Counted from the first letter of the stretch, positions 51,546-60,641 are shown. The stretch is DNA of 64,000 nucleotides from Bog-257 sp963846715 (GCA_963846715.1 CAWJXA010000003.1:116348-180347), one strand, 5' to 3'. Numbers and translations are program-made. Notes: a model not told the origin generated them from the sequence alone.

Positions 51546-51752
51546 TAAGGTGTCATCATCCGCCTTGGTCAAACGCATCGCCGGCAGTAATCCGGCGACC
51601 AGCCCGGCGAAGACGGAAATCCCCAAGGTAAACGCGAGTACCCAGACATCGGGATAGACGTCTGCGGACTTGGGCAGTTGGTCGCCGAGGAACTTGACGA
51701 TCAGGGTCACGCCGAAGTGGGCGACGGCAAGGCCCAGTGCTCCGCCAGCGAG
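51546..51752 (-). pseudogene. Remnant of an FtsX/MacB-like (ADOP) permease
   Basis: A 69-codon stretch LAGGALGLAVAHFGVTLIVK through VWVLAFTLGISVFAGLVAGL and LPAMRLTKAD matches the core of the C-terminal FtsX-like permease domain common in Acidobacteriota. Upstream helices and the domain end are absent; the frame runs on into antisense PIG-L sequence. A decayed gene fragment. Confidence 0.6.
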
Positions 51753-51860
51753 CGGTCGGGCTGGATGACGCGACACTGGGGCGCGTTCGTTTCTGGAACA
51801 CGCTGTCCGGATGCGGACTGCCGCTTCTGGCGTATTTTACTGGGGATTAATGTGTTTGGC

Positions 51861-52118
51861 CTACTTGGTGCGCTTCTTCTTAGCGGCCTCCGGAGAGGAG
51901 CCACCCATTTCGCCGGTCACGCTGGCCAGAACTTTCTGAAAGGCTTCTTCCTTGGTCAGCTCCTTTTTGCCGGTCTTGTTGTGGCGGTACTTGTGTTCGT
52001 AGGTGCAGGTGCGGCAGCGGACTTTCTGTACCTCGTCCGCTGCCATGGAAACTACGGCGTGGTCGGTGGTGAGCTTGCAATGCGAGCAGTAATCGTCAAC
52101 GTAATCGCCTAGACGCAT
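51861..52118 (-). CDS. Small zinc-ribbon-like protein
   Basis: An 85-residue protein with two CxxC pairs, YCSHCKLTTDH and VRCRTCTYEHKYRH, spaced about 20 residues apart, which should form a zinc ribbon. The C-terminus is Lys-rich (EAAKKKRTK). Possibly nucleic-acid binding. Separated by 19 bases from the DUF4136 gene upstream on the same strand. Confidence 0.72.
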   Translation of the reverse strand: MRLGDYVDDYCSHCKLTTDHAVVSMAADEVQKVRCRTCTYEHKYRHNKTGKKELTKEEAFQKVLASVTGEMGGSSPEAAKKKRTK

Positions 52119-52137
52119 GGCTTTGTCTCACGTGATG

Positions 52138-52674
52138 CTACTTCCCTTTTGGCGGATATCCCTTGAACAACTTGGCGACAGCTTTGTCGAGGTTGTTGAT
52201 GTTTTTGTTGGAATTGTCCGACACGGTGTCAGTGGCGGAGCCACGCCAAAGTATTTGCTTGTCCTTAACATCGGCCAACTCGACCACCAGCGTGGCTTCT
52301 CTGGTCACATAGGTGTTGTACATGGCGGGTCCGCCCATTCCCCACGCACCCCATCCCCAGCCTGGGCCATAGCCGTAGCCGCTTCCGACCACCGTCTTCT
52401 GGTCCTTGATGCTCTTGCTGTAGCTCACCCACATGTCGGGATTCGCACTGGCGTCGACTTTTTGCAGCCCTTTGGCCTGGAGTTGCTTGTCCACCGCGTC
52501 AATGATGCGCTGGTGCCACAGACCATTGGCGGGATGCGGACTCTGTTCCCAGGCGTAAGTGTGGAATTGCGAAAAATTGGCTTGACGGTCCCAATCGATG
52601 TTGGTCTGCTGGGCCACGGCGGTAACGCAAGCTAAACAACTAAGAACAACGAGGGCGAGAATTCGACTCTTCAT
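52138..52674 (-). CDS. DUF4136 domain-containing secreted protein
   Basis: A 178-residue exported protein: signal peptide ending CVTAVAQQ, then NIDWDRQANFSQFHTYAW, the usual DUF4136 opening, IIDAVDKQLQAKGLQKV and a Gly/Trp-rich loop (GYGYGPGWGWGAWGMGG), then TREATLVVELADVKDKQILW. Such proteins are mostly lipoproteins; here no lipobox Cys follows the signal. Function unknown. Confidence 0.85.
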   Translation of the reverse strand: MKSRILALVVLSCLACVTAVAQQTNIDWDRQANFSQFHTYAWEQSPHPANGLWHQRIIDAVDKQLQAKGLQKVDASANPDMWVSYSKSIKDQKTVVGSGYGYGPGWGWGAWGMGGPAMYNTYVTREATLVVELADVKDKQILWRGSATDTVSDNSNKNINNLDKAVAKLFKGYPPKGK

Positions 52675-52930
52675 CGCTGCAAGCTCCGCTTAAGACAAAT
52701 TGAGGTCCGTGTACGCATGAAGATGCAGCAGAGCTGCACGCTCATCGCACTGCCAACGATATTATCCCATCTTCGCAAATGCAGCTTACCAGCGGGAGGC
52801 AACCACACCTGAACTCCAAATCCTCACCAACATCTCGCGCGCTCAACCACCTCGACATGCCCGCGGCAGAGATACTTGCGCGGGCCGGTCGAAGTGACGC
52901 ATGGAGACGAGGTTGTGATCAATCCCAAGG

Positions 52931-53464
52931 TTAGCTGCGTGAGGGGTAGACGCCCTGAAGCGCGATAATCCAGTTGAATGTGAGATACGGTGAGAGAACA
53001 TTGAACGGCTGGTTGGAGCCGGTCTGGCCAACAGCATTGGCGGCAAGTGTCGAATTGGGTGATGCCGAAGCGTAGATGTCGGGCGCGCCGGCGACGGACG
53101 CGCCAGTGCTTGTCGCCAGCAACTGGTTCGCTGGGGACTTGCTGGTGGCCGCGGTTGATACGGCATTCACGGAGTGGTTGTGACTCGGTAGATTACCGAC
53201 TGTCAGAGTTGCGGTCTCAGCGCCGCCGCTTTGACCGAGTTGATAAGCTTGCAGTCCCGGGCCCTGACCGGCACTGATAGGCACCCGGCCGCGCAAGTCC
53301 GGAAGCGCAAAGTTGGATACCCCGTCGCCGCCGTAAGTGGTGCCGATTAGCGAAAACAGCGCTGTGTTTTGTGAGATAGGTAGAAGCTGTCCATTGCAGA
53401 GCGCCCATCCAGTAGGCGCGAAGTTGTAAGGCACAAGCAATAGTGAACCGAGAAACGGCTCCAT
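52931..53464 (-). CDS. Phage tail-collar domain protein (microcystin-dependent-protein-like)
   Basis: A 177-residue protein with the tail-collar fold: FLGSLLLVPYNFAPTGWALC, NGQLLPISQNTALFSLIGTT, YGGDGVSNFALPDLRGRVPI and GGAETATLTVGNLPSHNHSV. Standalone MdpB-like copies are frequent in bacteria and are not evidence of a prophage; no other phage gene is nearby. The second half is Ser/Ala/Asn-rich. AAAGGAAC lies upstream of the start. Confidence 0.88.
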   Translation of the reverse strand: MEPFLGSLLLVPYNFAPTGWALCNGQLLPISQNTALFSLIGTTYGGDGVSNFALPDLRGRVPISAGQGPGLQAYQLGQSGGAETATLTVGNLPSHNHSVNAVSTAATSKSPANQLLATSTGASVAGAPDIYASASPNSTLAANAVGQTGSNQPFNVLSPYLTFNWIIALQGVYPSRS

Positions 53465-53688
53465 AACAGAGTTCCTTTCTGTATTGGGGGTTTTGGGAAG
53501 TCATGCGGATACTACTACTCGACCCCAGACCCCACAACTGTATTCTGCCGCCGGTTCTTTTGAGTTTCATTCGCTAACGCACTTACCCGCCGATCAGGAT
53601 GCGCGGTGTATTCGATAATGAACACCTTGCCCGTATCTAGCCGCTTTCAAGAACGATCATTTTTGCCATACCGTATATTGTCGGTGTG

Positions 53689-54261
53689 ATGATGAGCGGA
53701 ATGTCGATCTGCGGCTATCTCTGGATTGCTTTCGGGGTGCTCTGGCTGGTGTGGGCGCTGCGCGTCAAGCCGGCGCAAGTGCGGGAGAGTCTGGGGTCGC
53801 GCTTCTCCCACGTCATCGCCGCCGTGGCCGCCTTCTACGCGATGTTCAGTGGCGACGTGCCGCTGGGCTGGATGCACACCCGCATCATCCCGCGAGAGCG
53901 TTGGATCGAGGCACTCGGGATTGCGCTCACCGTGGCCGGCATGGCCTTCGCTATCTGGGCAAGGGCTTATCTCGGCGGCAACTGGAGCAGCAACGTCACC
54001 GTCAAAGTCGACCATCAACTGGTTCGCACCGGCCCCTACCGCTGGGTACGCCATCCAATTTATTCCGGAATCATCCTGGCAATGATCGGCACGGCCTTGA
54101 ATCGCCGCACGGTGCGAGGCGTCATTGCGGTGGTGTTGCTGTGGGTGGCCTTCACTCTCAAGAGCAAGATTGAAGAGCGCTTCATGCGGGCGACCTTCGG
54201 ACCGGAATATGACGAATACCGGCGCGGCACGGGAGCCTTGGTTCCGCGACTGCGGGTCTGA
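53689..54261 (+). CDS. Isoprenylcysteine carboxyl methyltransferase-like protein 2
   Basis: A ~190-residue membrane protein of the ICMT/PEMT superfamily with four to five helices. KVDHQLVRTGPYRWVRHPIY SGIIL (in two parts) and EERFMRATFGPEYDEYRRGTG form the SAM-binding end. Paralogue of 4591-5124 in the same window. It ends 35 bases before tmk. Alternative starts are GTG 53686 and ATG 53692. Confidence 0.8.
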   Translation: MMSGMSICGYLWIAFGVLWLVWALRVKPAQVRESLGSRFSHVIAAVAAFYAMFSGDVPLGWMHTRIIPRERWIEALGIALTVAGMAFAIWARAYLGGNWSSNVTVKVDHQLVRTGPYRWVRHPIYSGIILAMIGTALNRRTVRGVIAVVLLWVAFTLKSKIEERFMRATFGPEYDEYRRGTGALVPRLRV

Positions 54262-54296
54262 AAACGGTGCCGCGGTGAGCTTGGTATGATGCCTGC

Positions 54297-54968
54297 GTGG
54301 CCAAACCAGCGGGGCGCGGCAAATTCATCACCTTCGAAGGGCTGGATGGTTGCGGCAAAAGCACGCAGATGGAGAAGCTCGCCGGCGTGTTACGCCGCGA
54401 AGGAATTGACGCGGTCACCACGCGCGAACCGGGAGGCACTACCATCGGCGAACGCATTCGCGCCGTGCTGCTCGATTCCCGCACCGCCGGCTTGGATGCC
54501 TACGCCGAGATGGCATTGATGTTTGCTTCCCGTGCGCAGCTCATCGCCGAGGTAATTGCGCCCGCGCTGAGTTCCGGACGATGGGTGCTGTGCGATCGCT
54601 TTACGGATTCTACGGAGGCCTACCAGGGCGCGGGACGTCAACTGGGCAATGAGGCCGTGCTGCAGTTGCACAAATTACTCTGTCGCGATCTATGGCCCGA
54701 CCTCACCCTCCTGATGGATTGCGATGTGAGCTCGTGTGTGGCCCGGGCCCGACGTCGCAACAAAGCTGCTACGCTGGAGATGCCGGACGAGAACCGCTTC
54801 GAGAAAGAAAGCCACGCTTTCTTCAGCCGGGTACGCAACGCGTTTCTGGAGATCGCCCGGCGCGAGCCGCAGCGGGTGGTAGTGGTGGACGCGCGTCCGA
54901 AGCTCGAGATCGTGCATCCGGAAATTGTGCGCCTCGTGCGGGAGCGGCTGCTGCAGTCGGAGGGCTGA
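54297..54968 (+). CDS. tmk: Thymidylate kinase
   Basis: A 223-residue dTMP kinase: FITFEGLDGCGKSTQMEKL is the P-loop, TTREPGGTTIGERIRAVLL the dTMP-binding region, and VLCDRFTDSTEAYQGAGRQL the DR(Y/F) motif. It makes dTDP for DNA synthesis. GTG start at 54297. holB follows after 305 bases, a common pairing. Confidence 0.95.
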   Translation: MAKPAGRGKFITFEGLDGCGKSTQMEKLAGVLRREGIDAVTTREPGGTTIGERIRAVLLDSRTAGLDAYAEMALMFASRAQLIAEVIAPALSSGRWVLCDRFTDSTEAYQGAGRQLGNEAVLQLHKLLCRDLWPDLTLLMDCDVSSCVARARRRNKAATLEMPDENRFEKESHAFFSRVRNAFLEIARREPQRVVVVDARPKLEIVHPEIVRLVRERLLQSEG

Positions 54969-55273
54969 TTTGGGAAGAAATTCACCTGCTATATGGCACT
55001 TATAGGCTATAAATTTGGGTGCGAGGCGCGTGCGGCGTATTTGCACCCAGCCGGGCTTGGTAAAATGACCCCAGAATGCGCTAGGATTGCCTAGGACAGC
55101 GAGGAGCGTGGTTGGACGCTCTAGATATGCCTGAATTGCTTTAGGGCCCTAGAAGGCCAATTACGCAGGATCTGAACAAGCAGATCTAGTCTCGGCGACG
55201 CGAACGACAGCCACGTTAGTGCCGCATGTGAGGCTACCCAATCAAAACTGGTCGCTCCAGGAATTAGACGCCC
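54969..55273. other. Gap between tmk and holB
   Basis: 305 bases without a supported gene. GGTAAAATGACC near 55060 may be a -10, and a GGGCCCTAGAAGGCC-like sequence lies near 55145. No repeat of the families seen elsewhere was found. Confidence 0.4.
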
Positions 55274-56368
55274 ATGGCTTTCTCTGATTTTCACGGCAAC
55301 GCTGACGTTGTGCACACGCTGCGGGAGATGCTGGCGCACGATCATTTCCCGCACGCCATGATTCTCTCCGGCCCGCAAGGGTCAGGCAAGTTCACGCTGA
55401 GCCAGATGGTCGCGAAGACGATGAACTGCCTGGAGCAGCCGATTACGGATGGGTTGCCGGACTTCTGCGGCCACTGCGCCAACTGTATTCGCATCGCCGA
55501 GGCCGACGCCCTGGAAGAACGTTTTGCTGAGGCTGTAGAAGCGCGCGACAATCTGCGCGAGGCCGACAAGCGCGAGACCCGCATCTTGGTGCAGACGCAT
55601 CCTGACGTGTTGATCATTCCCCCCGATCCGCCGCAGATGCTGGTGAAGGTGGACCAGATTCGCCACGTCATTCACGAGATTTATTACAAGCCGGTGGAGG
55701 GCCGTGAGCGGGTTTACATCTTCAGCGATGCCGACTTCATGAAGGAGGCGGCGAACTCGCTGTTGAAGATTCTGGAGGAGCCGCCGGCGACCGCCACGAT
55801 ATTTCTGCTCACCGATAACCCTTCGGCGCTGTTGCCTACGATTCGTTCGCGCTGCATGCATTTGCGACTGGCCCCGCTGCCTGCCGCCGAAGTGGAGAAG
55901 TATCTTGCGGAAGTGCGTCCGGAATGGAAGGCCCGCGAGCGGGCGTTGGTAGCCCGGGTGTGTGGAGGAGGGCTGGGCCGGGCGCGCAGCTTCGATCTGG
56001 CAGCCTACATGGCTGCGCGCGCGGATGCGCTGGCCGTGCTCGCTCCTGCCATGGGTAGTGCAGACCACAGCGCGCTGTTCCGCGTAACCGACGCCTATCG
56101 CGCCGGTGCCGATGGCAAGGCCAAAACCGAGATGCTGGTCCGGACGCTGTATTCCCTGCTGGAAGACTTGCTGTTCCTGAAGTCGGAGACGCCTGAGCTA
56201 ATTCGCAATACGGACCTGCAGTCCGAATTGCAAAAAATGGCAGCACAGGTTGAGTTCGACTGGATCGTTACCGCGACGCAAAAATTGGGAGAACTGGAGA
56301 GCGGTATGCGCCGGAATTTACTACGCTCGCTGGCACTTGACACGTTTGCGACATCGTTAGAGCGCTAA
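55274..56368 (+). CDS. holB: DNA polymerase III delta-prime subunit-like protein
   Basis: A 364-residue clamp-loader ATPase-like protein: FPHAMILSGPQGSGKFTLSQ (P-loop), CGHCANC zinc module (Cys x2 Cys), VRDQ-like VDQIRHVIHEIYYKPVEG, FSDADFMKEAANSLLKILEEPP and LLTDNPSALLPTIRSRCMHL (SRC motif). The region between the zinc module and the sensor (ALEERFAEAVEARDNLREAD) is somewhat longer than in E. coli. It loads the sliding clamp with the other DnaX-complex subunits. Confidence 0.92.
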   Translation: MAFSDFHGNADVVHTLREMLAHDHFPHAMILSGPQGSGKFTLSQMVAKTMNCLEQPITDGLPDFCGHCANCIRIAEADALEERFAEAVEARDNLREADKRETRILVQTHPDVLIIPPDPPQMLVKVDQIRHVIHEIYYKPVEGRERVYIFSDADFMKEAANSLLKILEEPPATATIFLLTDNPSALLPTIRSRCMHLRLAPLPAAEVEKYLAEVRPEWKARERALVARVCGGGLGRARSFDLAAYMAARADALAVLAPAMGSADHSALFRVTDAYRAGADGKAKTEMLVRTLYSLLEDLLFLKSETPELIRNTDLQSELQKMAAQVEFDWIVTATQKLGELESGMRRNLLRSLALDTFATSLER

Positions 56369-56575
56369 CGTGCGGCCTATAGCATTGACACCAAAGTCGC
56401 ATCCCTAGTTTGGATTGTTTTGCGGAATCGGCTGTGTTAGGGTATCCCCAAGTTCACACCTTTGACAGCCTGGGACAATTCAAGCCCCGAGTGTATGAGA
56501 TCCCTGCATTGTGTTCGCGCTTGAGTTGGTGGCATCCGTGAGGCTGGTGTGCAAACCACCAAAGGAGCAAACACC

Positions 56576-56980
56576 ATGAAAGATTCCATGGACTCCACTG
56601 CCGTGGGGCGAGCTCTCGACTCTGAAGTGTTTGCCAACCGCAAGCTGATTCGTCCCGCTCTTAATCGCAACGATCATCCGCGGCAGGAAGCGCCCGAGCG
56701 TCGCGAACGCCCTGAGCGTTCAAGCCCCATGAACGGCGGCGGCAAAAAGACACCTCCACCCGAGCAGACCCACGCCGAAAATTTCTACTATCAGAAGCAG
56801 ATGCAGACCAAGACTCCGATGGTCCTGGTGCTGCAGGACGGCGAAGAGATCCATGGCGTCATCGAGTGGTACGACAAGTACTGCCTGAAGGTGAACCGCA
56901 CGGGCGCGTCCAACCTGCTCATCTACAAGCCCAGCATTAAGTACATGTTCAAGGAAAGCGAAGCGGGCGGCCGGACGTAA
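56576..56980 (+). CDS. hfq: Hfq-like RNA chaperone with N-terminal extension
   Basis: A 134-residue protein. Residues ~66-126 are an Sm/Hfq domain: NFYYQKQMQTKTPMVLVLQD, GEEIHGVIEWYDKYCLKVNR, then LLIYKPSIKYMFKE. The Sm2 segment normally reads YKHAIST in Hfq; here it is YKPSIKY, so the conserved His that contacts U-rich RNA is missing. Residues 1-65 are a charged, Pro/Arg-rich tail (RQEAPERRERPERSS) not seen in typical ~80-100-residue Hfq. It probably forms a ring and binds RNA, but with altered specificity. AAAGGAG lies before ATG 56576. Confidence 0.8.
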   Translation: MKDSMDSTAVGRALDSEVFANRKLIRPALNRNDHPRQEAPERRERPERSSPMNGGGKKTPPPEQTHAENFYYQKQMQTKTPMVLVLQDGEEIHGVIEWYDKYCLKVNRTGASNLLIYKPSIKYMFKESEAGGRT

Positions 56981-57108
56981 AATTCCGGCTGTCAGGAATC
57001 GGCAGTTCGCAGTTTCTTGGCGGCCAGGTTGAGATCCCGCAAGTTGAGATCTCAAACCCTATTGCGCGTCCAGGCTTATAGCGATTCCTCAATCCATCTA
57101 TTCGATTT

Positions 57109-57249
57109 GTACGGGTAGTGCGGCGCTTCAGCGCCGCGTTCTGCCTCGGGCAAACACCAGCTTAAGCAGCTGAGGTCGCCGACCTCAGCTGCTTAAGCGA
57201 TTTTTCTTCTTGCCCTATACGCCGGCCTGAAGGCCCGCACTACCCGTAC
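57109..57249. repeat. MITE-like element B (GTACGGGTAGTGCGG ends)
   Basis: A 141-base unit with perfect 15-bp terminal inverted repeats (57109-57123 and 57235-57249), subterminal hairpins GGCGCTTCAGCGCC and GGCCTGAAGGCC, and a perfect 19-bp-arm palindrome centred on 57179 (57160-57198). The ends match element A at 47079-47211. No ORF; the flanks show no clear target duplication. Confidence 0.85.
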
Positions 57250-57278
57250 GAGTGGATACATGAATCCCGGGAAGGTCT

Positions 57279-57857
57279 CTAGCTGGCCTTCTTCATATGT
57301 CTCGAGATTTGCTTCAGGTGATGTCGGGCGTGGGTGAGATGAACCCGCCGCCAGTCCTTTGTGTCCAGGGGACCAAGGATGGGATGGTCGAGTATCTTGA
57401 CCGCCGTGCCAAACCGCTTCTCCGCATCCGTCAGCGACGCATCCATGGCAACCAAAGCGTCATTGAATTGGCGCAAGGATTGAATCCCGGCACCGTTGTT
57501 AGGAATAGTCTGTTTCGGCGCGATCCGGCCTGAAGGAAGCAACCCCAGCCTCGCTACATAAAACGTAGCCAGCTTGTCCTTCAATGTGGGTTGGCCCCCG
57601 AGCGGCTTGCCGCTTTGTATGGCTGTCTGTGCTCCCTTGGTGGTGGCCTTGTAACTCAGCAGGAGGTGTTCCAGAATCTGGGCGCAACTCCACTTGCCTG
57701 GCGGAGCATAGGCCCAATCGTCCGCAGACATGGCGGCGGTGACGCGCTCGACCTCGCGACGGATTTGTTCCAACTCCGGAGACACAGAACCTACCCACAG
57801 GTAACGAGGCACAAAGCTGAGGGTCGCCTCGAAATATGGCACTAGTATGAACCACAA
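57279..57857 (-). CDS. DinB-like (DUF1569) protein
   Basis: A protein of up to 192 residues. LEQIRREVERVTAAMSADDW, PPGKWSCAQILEHLLLSYKA and VHLTHARHHLKQISRHMKK give the helix-bundle histidine pattern of DUF1569/DinB proteins. The start is uncertain: TTG 57857, or a GTG about five codons later. Function unknown. Confidence 0.72.
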   Translation of the reverse strand: MWFILVPYFEATLSFVPRYLWVGSVSPELEQIRREVERVTAAMSADDWAYAPPGKWSCAQILEHLLLSYKATTKGAQTAIQSGKPLGGQPTLKDKLATFYVARLGLLPSGRIAPKQTIPNNGAGIQSLRQFNDALVAMDASLTDAEKRFGTAVKILDHPILGPLDTKDWRRVHLTHARHHLKQISRHMKKAS

Positions 57858-57931
57858 TGGAAAATTTTTCTCTAGGTACTTTCGCTGTAAGGCTATGTCT
57901 GTTATCGGACCGTAGCCGGCAACTCCAGCTA

Positions 57932-58954
57932 TCAGTGCGCCGTGCTGCGCGTCGGCTCGGTCTGGGAAAGCGACGTGAGCATCGGCAGCCTGGCTGCGCC
58001 ATAAAGTCCGGCATCGCTGCCCATGAGCGCACGCGTGACGATGGTGTGCTTCTTCCCCGCAATAGCGCCATCGGGGGCGGTAACTTGATAGATGAAAGAA
58101 CGGAGCTTCAACTCCTCCAGCATCGCGGGCGCAAAAGCGTCCCAGGCACTGGCGACGCCGCCGCCAATCACGTACATGGGCAGGTTGAGGGCGTTAACCA
58201 TGCCTCCAATTCCAATTCCTAAGGAACGTCCCACGGTGTGGTAAATACGCTGCGCCGATGCATCGCCCTGAATCGCCAGTTGGTAGATGACGCGCGAGTT
58301 GAACTCAACATTGCCGCGTGAGACCTGGGCCAGTTCGTCAGCTTGTCCGAGGGCGATAAGCTCATGAGCCATGCGCACGATGGCCGTTGCCGACGCATAC
58401 TGCTCCAGGCAGCCTCGGCTTCCGCACCCGCAGGGATGTCCTTCCGGCTCTACGCAAAAGTGACCAAGCTCTCCCGCCATGCCGTTCATGCCGTGCCAGA
58501 GGCGTCCGTTTAACACCAGCCCGCCGCCCACACCGGTGCCGAGCGTATACATCGCCATGTGGTCGGTGTCGCGACCCGCACCCAGCCATTTTTCACCCAT
58601 GGCTGCAGAGTTGGCATCGTTCTCCAGGATCACCGGCGCTCCCAGCCGGTTCTGAATTTCATCGCGCACGGGAAAATTTGCCCAGCCGGGAAGGTTCGGG
58701 GATTCCATGATGGTGCCGGTGTCCATGTCGATAAATCCAGGAACGCCAATGCCGATTCCCGCCAGCTGTCCGGAGTCGCGAAACTTCACCTCCACCGACT
58801 GAATGGCTTCGCACATGTCGCCAATCACCGAGTCGCGGCCGCGCCCTACTTCGGTCCCGGTGGTCAGCTTCTCCAACAGGTTGCCTTCCAGGTCGACCGC
58901 GGCGATGCGCAGGTTGGTTCCGCCCAGATCAACTCCGATCGAATAAACACCCAT
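57932..58954 (-). CDS. ROK family glucokinase
   Basis: A 340-residue ROK sugar kinase: GVDLGGTNLRIAAVDLEG (phosphate 1), ENDANSAAMGEKWLGAGRD, TLGTGVGGGLVLNGRLWHG, the ROK/zinc motif GHPCGCGSRGCLEQYASAT and VNALNLPMYVIGGGVASAW. Phosphorylates glucose; the ROK-type zinc site supports glucokinase rather than repressor function, as no HTH is present. A long C-terminal end follows the last helix. Confidence 0.92.
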   Translation of the reverse strand: MGVYSIGVDLGGTNLRIAAVDLEGNLLEKLTTGTEVGRGRDSVIGDMCEAIQSVEVKFRDSGQLAGIGIGVPGFIDMDTGTIMESPNLPGWANFPVRDEIQNRLGAPVILENDANSAAMGEKWLGAGRDTDHMAMYTLGTGVGGGLVLNGRLWHGMNGMAGELGHFCVEPEGHPCGCGSRGCLEQYASATAIVRMAHELIALGQADELAQVSRGNVEFNSRVIYQLAIQGDASAQRIYHTVGRSLGIGIGGMVNALNLPMYVIGGGVASAWDAFAPAMLEELKLRSFIYQVTAPDGAIAGKKHTIVTRALMGSDAGLYGAARLPMLTSLSQTEPTRSTAH

Positions 58955-59011
58955 AGTCAGCCTCTAGGCTCCTCTCGTTTGAAGATACTCGCCGGACGCG
59001 ATCAGACCGCT

Positions 59012-59860
59012 TCATTTCTGACAGCGCGAACAATAATGACTACTCCGCCCTCCGATAGTAACCCGCTTGATGGGCGTGCCGCATACCCGGCAAGGCTGGC
59101 CTTCCCTGCCGTATACGCGATGGCGCAGTTGGAAGAACCCCTCTTCACCATTGGCATCGACGTAATCGTTTACCGACGAACCGCCCAGCTTGATGGCTTC
59201 GCGCAAGACGGCGCGCAGTGCGACGTGCAATTTCTGCAGCTCGGCGCGGGTTAGCGACGCTGCCCGCCGCCGGGGCCGAATTCCCGCGCGAAACAGCGAC
59301 TCGTCAGCATAAATGTTCCCGACGCCGCTTAACAGCCTCTGATTCAGCAATGCACTCTTGATGGGAGTTTTGCGTCCGCGGAAAAGCGCCATGAACGGAC
59401 CAATTTGCGACAGCAGCGGCTCATCGCCCGGCGCGGCAAATCCGCCGCCCTTCGCCTCAATCCGCACCACGGCCAGGCGGCCAAATCGCCGGGGATCGAC
59501 GAAGCGCAGTTCCTGTCCCGAGGCCAGCTTGAGCACCGCGTGGGTGTGTTTCGCCACCGCTGTTTCCGGGGAAGCAATCAGCAGACGGCCGGTCATTCCG
59601 AGATGCACAATCCACTGTCCATTGATGGAAGACGCTCGCTGCGGATGCCTGCGCCCGTCCCTCTGCAAATCGAAAACGATGTGTTTGCCGACGCGCCGGA
59701 CCTGAGCGATGCGGGCGTGCTCCAGCACCGACGCTATCTCCGCCGCCGTCGATTTCAGCGGCTCGGGTTTTTCGCCTAGCCAGACCGATTCAATAACGTC
59801 TCCGGCGACTCGCTGGTTAAGCCCGCGGGCGATGGTTTCAACTTCGGGAAGCTCGGGCAT
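59012..59860 (-). CDS. mutM: Formamidopyrimidine-DNA glycosylase
   Basis: A 282-residue Fpg enzyme that removes 8-oxoguanine. PELPEVETIARGL carries the catalytic N-terminal Pro2 and Glu3, VGNIYADESLF the H2TH motif, and the C-terminal zinc finger is CRVCGTPIKRVTIGGRSSHYCSRC (two CxxC pairs, quoted only as pattern). Length is normal. Confidence 0.95.
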   Translation of the reverse strand: MPELPEVETIARGLNQRVAGDVIESVWLGEKPEPLKSTAAEIASVLEHARIAQVRRVGKHIVFDLQRDGRRHPQRASSINGQWIVHLGMTGRLLIASPETAVAKHTHAVLKLASGQELRFVDPRRFGRLAVVRIEAKGGGFAAPGDEPLLSQIGPFMALFRGRKTPIKSALLNQRLLSGVGNIYADESLFRAGIRPRRRAASLTRAELQKLHVALRAVLREAIKLGGSSVNDYVDANGEEGFFQLRHRVYGREGQPCRVCGTPIKRVTIGGRSSHYCSRCQK

Positions 59861-59886
59861 AAACTGCTAGTGTACGCGTGAGACCC

Positions 59887-60150
59887 ATGAAGCTTAGAGT
59901 CGCCATGGCAGCCGCAATCGGCTTTTTGTTGCCCGTGATGTTTGGGTTCGTCGCGGTGCTGTTGTTCAATTCCCGCGCTGGCAACTTTTGGATCAACGCA
60001 GTTGTACGTGTTCCGTATGTACTCTGTCCAATTTTGCTGCTGACGGACAGCTCATCCACGTGGTGGTACGTATGCCCTCTGACCAACGCCGCGCTGTACG
60101 GCTTTTCCGCCTATGCGTGGATTCGGGCCAGGAACTCATACGCGAACTAG
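59887..60150 (+). CDS. Hypothetical small membrane protein
   Basis: An 87-residue protein with three hydrophobic helices (AAAIGFLLPVMFGFVAVLLF, VPYVLCPILLL, LTNAALYGFSAYAW). Divergent from mutM; start ATG 59887, or GTG 59878. It ends seven bases before the next small membrane protein gene, so both may be one transcript. No family recognised. Confidence 0.6.
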   Translation: MKLRVAMAAAIGFLLPVMFGFVAVLLFNSRAGNFWINAVVRVPYVLCPILLLTDSSSTWWYVCPLTNAALYGFSAYAWIRARNSYAN

Positions 60151-60157
60151 GAGACTG

Positions 60158-60580
60158 ATGTTCACCTTCGAAGCGATGCCGAGTGGCCCACGATTTAAGC
60201 TTCTTCTGCACCTTCCCCTTGTGTACCTGGGGTCGCTGTGCGTGGCAGCGGGATCGGGACCTCTATTCGGTCTCTTGGCGGCAATTTTGGGTCTATTCGC
60301 CGGGTACTTTTTCTTCCGGAAGATACCGAGCCGCTTTGCTTTCTGGGTGTGGCTGATCCCTGGCTTTCTGCTTGCTTGGAACGTATGGTCCTGGAATCGT
60401 GAAATGTCTCGATACAGTTCCACCTGGGATACATATTTTGGCACCAATTGCGGTGGCACCGAATGTCTCTACCAAGCCTTCTTCACGGCACCTTTTTACA
60501 CGGCAGTATTCTACTCAATCGGAGCCTTCATTTCCTACAAGAAAGGTGTTGAGGACGTTCGTCCTGGTGGTTCCATGTAG
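60158..60580 (+). CDS. Hypothetical membrane protein
   Basis: A 140-residue protein with about four helices (LHLPLVYLGSLCVAAGSG, LFGLLAAILGLFAGYFFF, FWVWLIPGFLLAWNVWSW, FYTAVFYSIGAFISY) and a loop with two Cys (TNCGGTECLYQ). AGGAG lies six bases before ATG 60158. No family recognised. Confidence 0.65.
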   Translation: MFTFEAMPSGPRFKLLLHLPLVYLGSLCVAAGSGPLFGLLAAILGLFAGYFFFRKIPSRFAFWVWLIPGFLLAWNVWSWNREMSRYSSTWDTYFGTNCGGTECLYQAFFTAPFYTAVFYSIGAFISYKKGVEDVRPGGSM

Positions 60581-60641
60581 TAACTATCAAATTGATTCGC
60601 TGCGGAAATCATACTGGCCGATTACCCGAACTAGACCTCGA

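Noticed and set aside
52931..53464. Tail-collar protein as a sign of a prophage
   Set aside because: No integrase, capsid, terminase or lysis gene is near; stand-alone MdpB-like genes are common.
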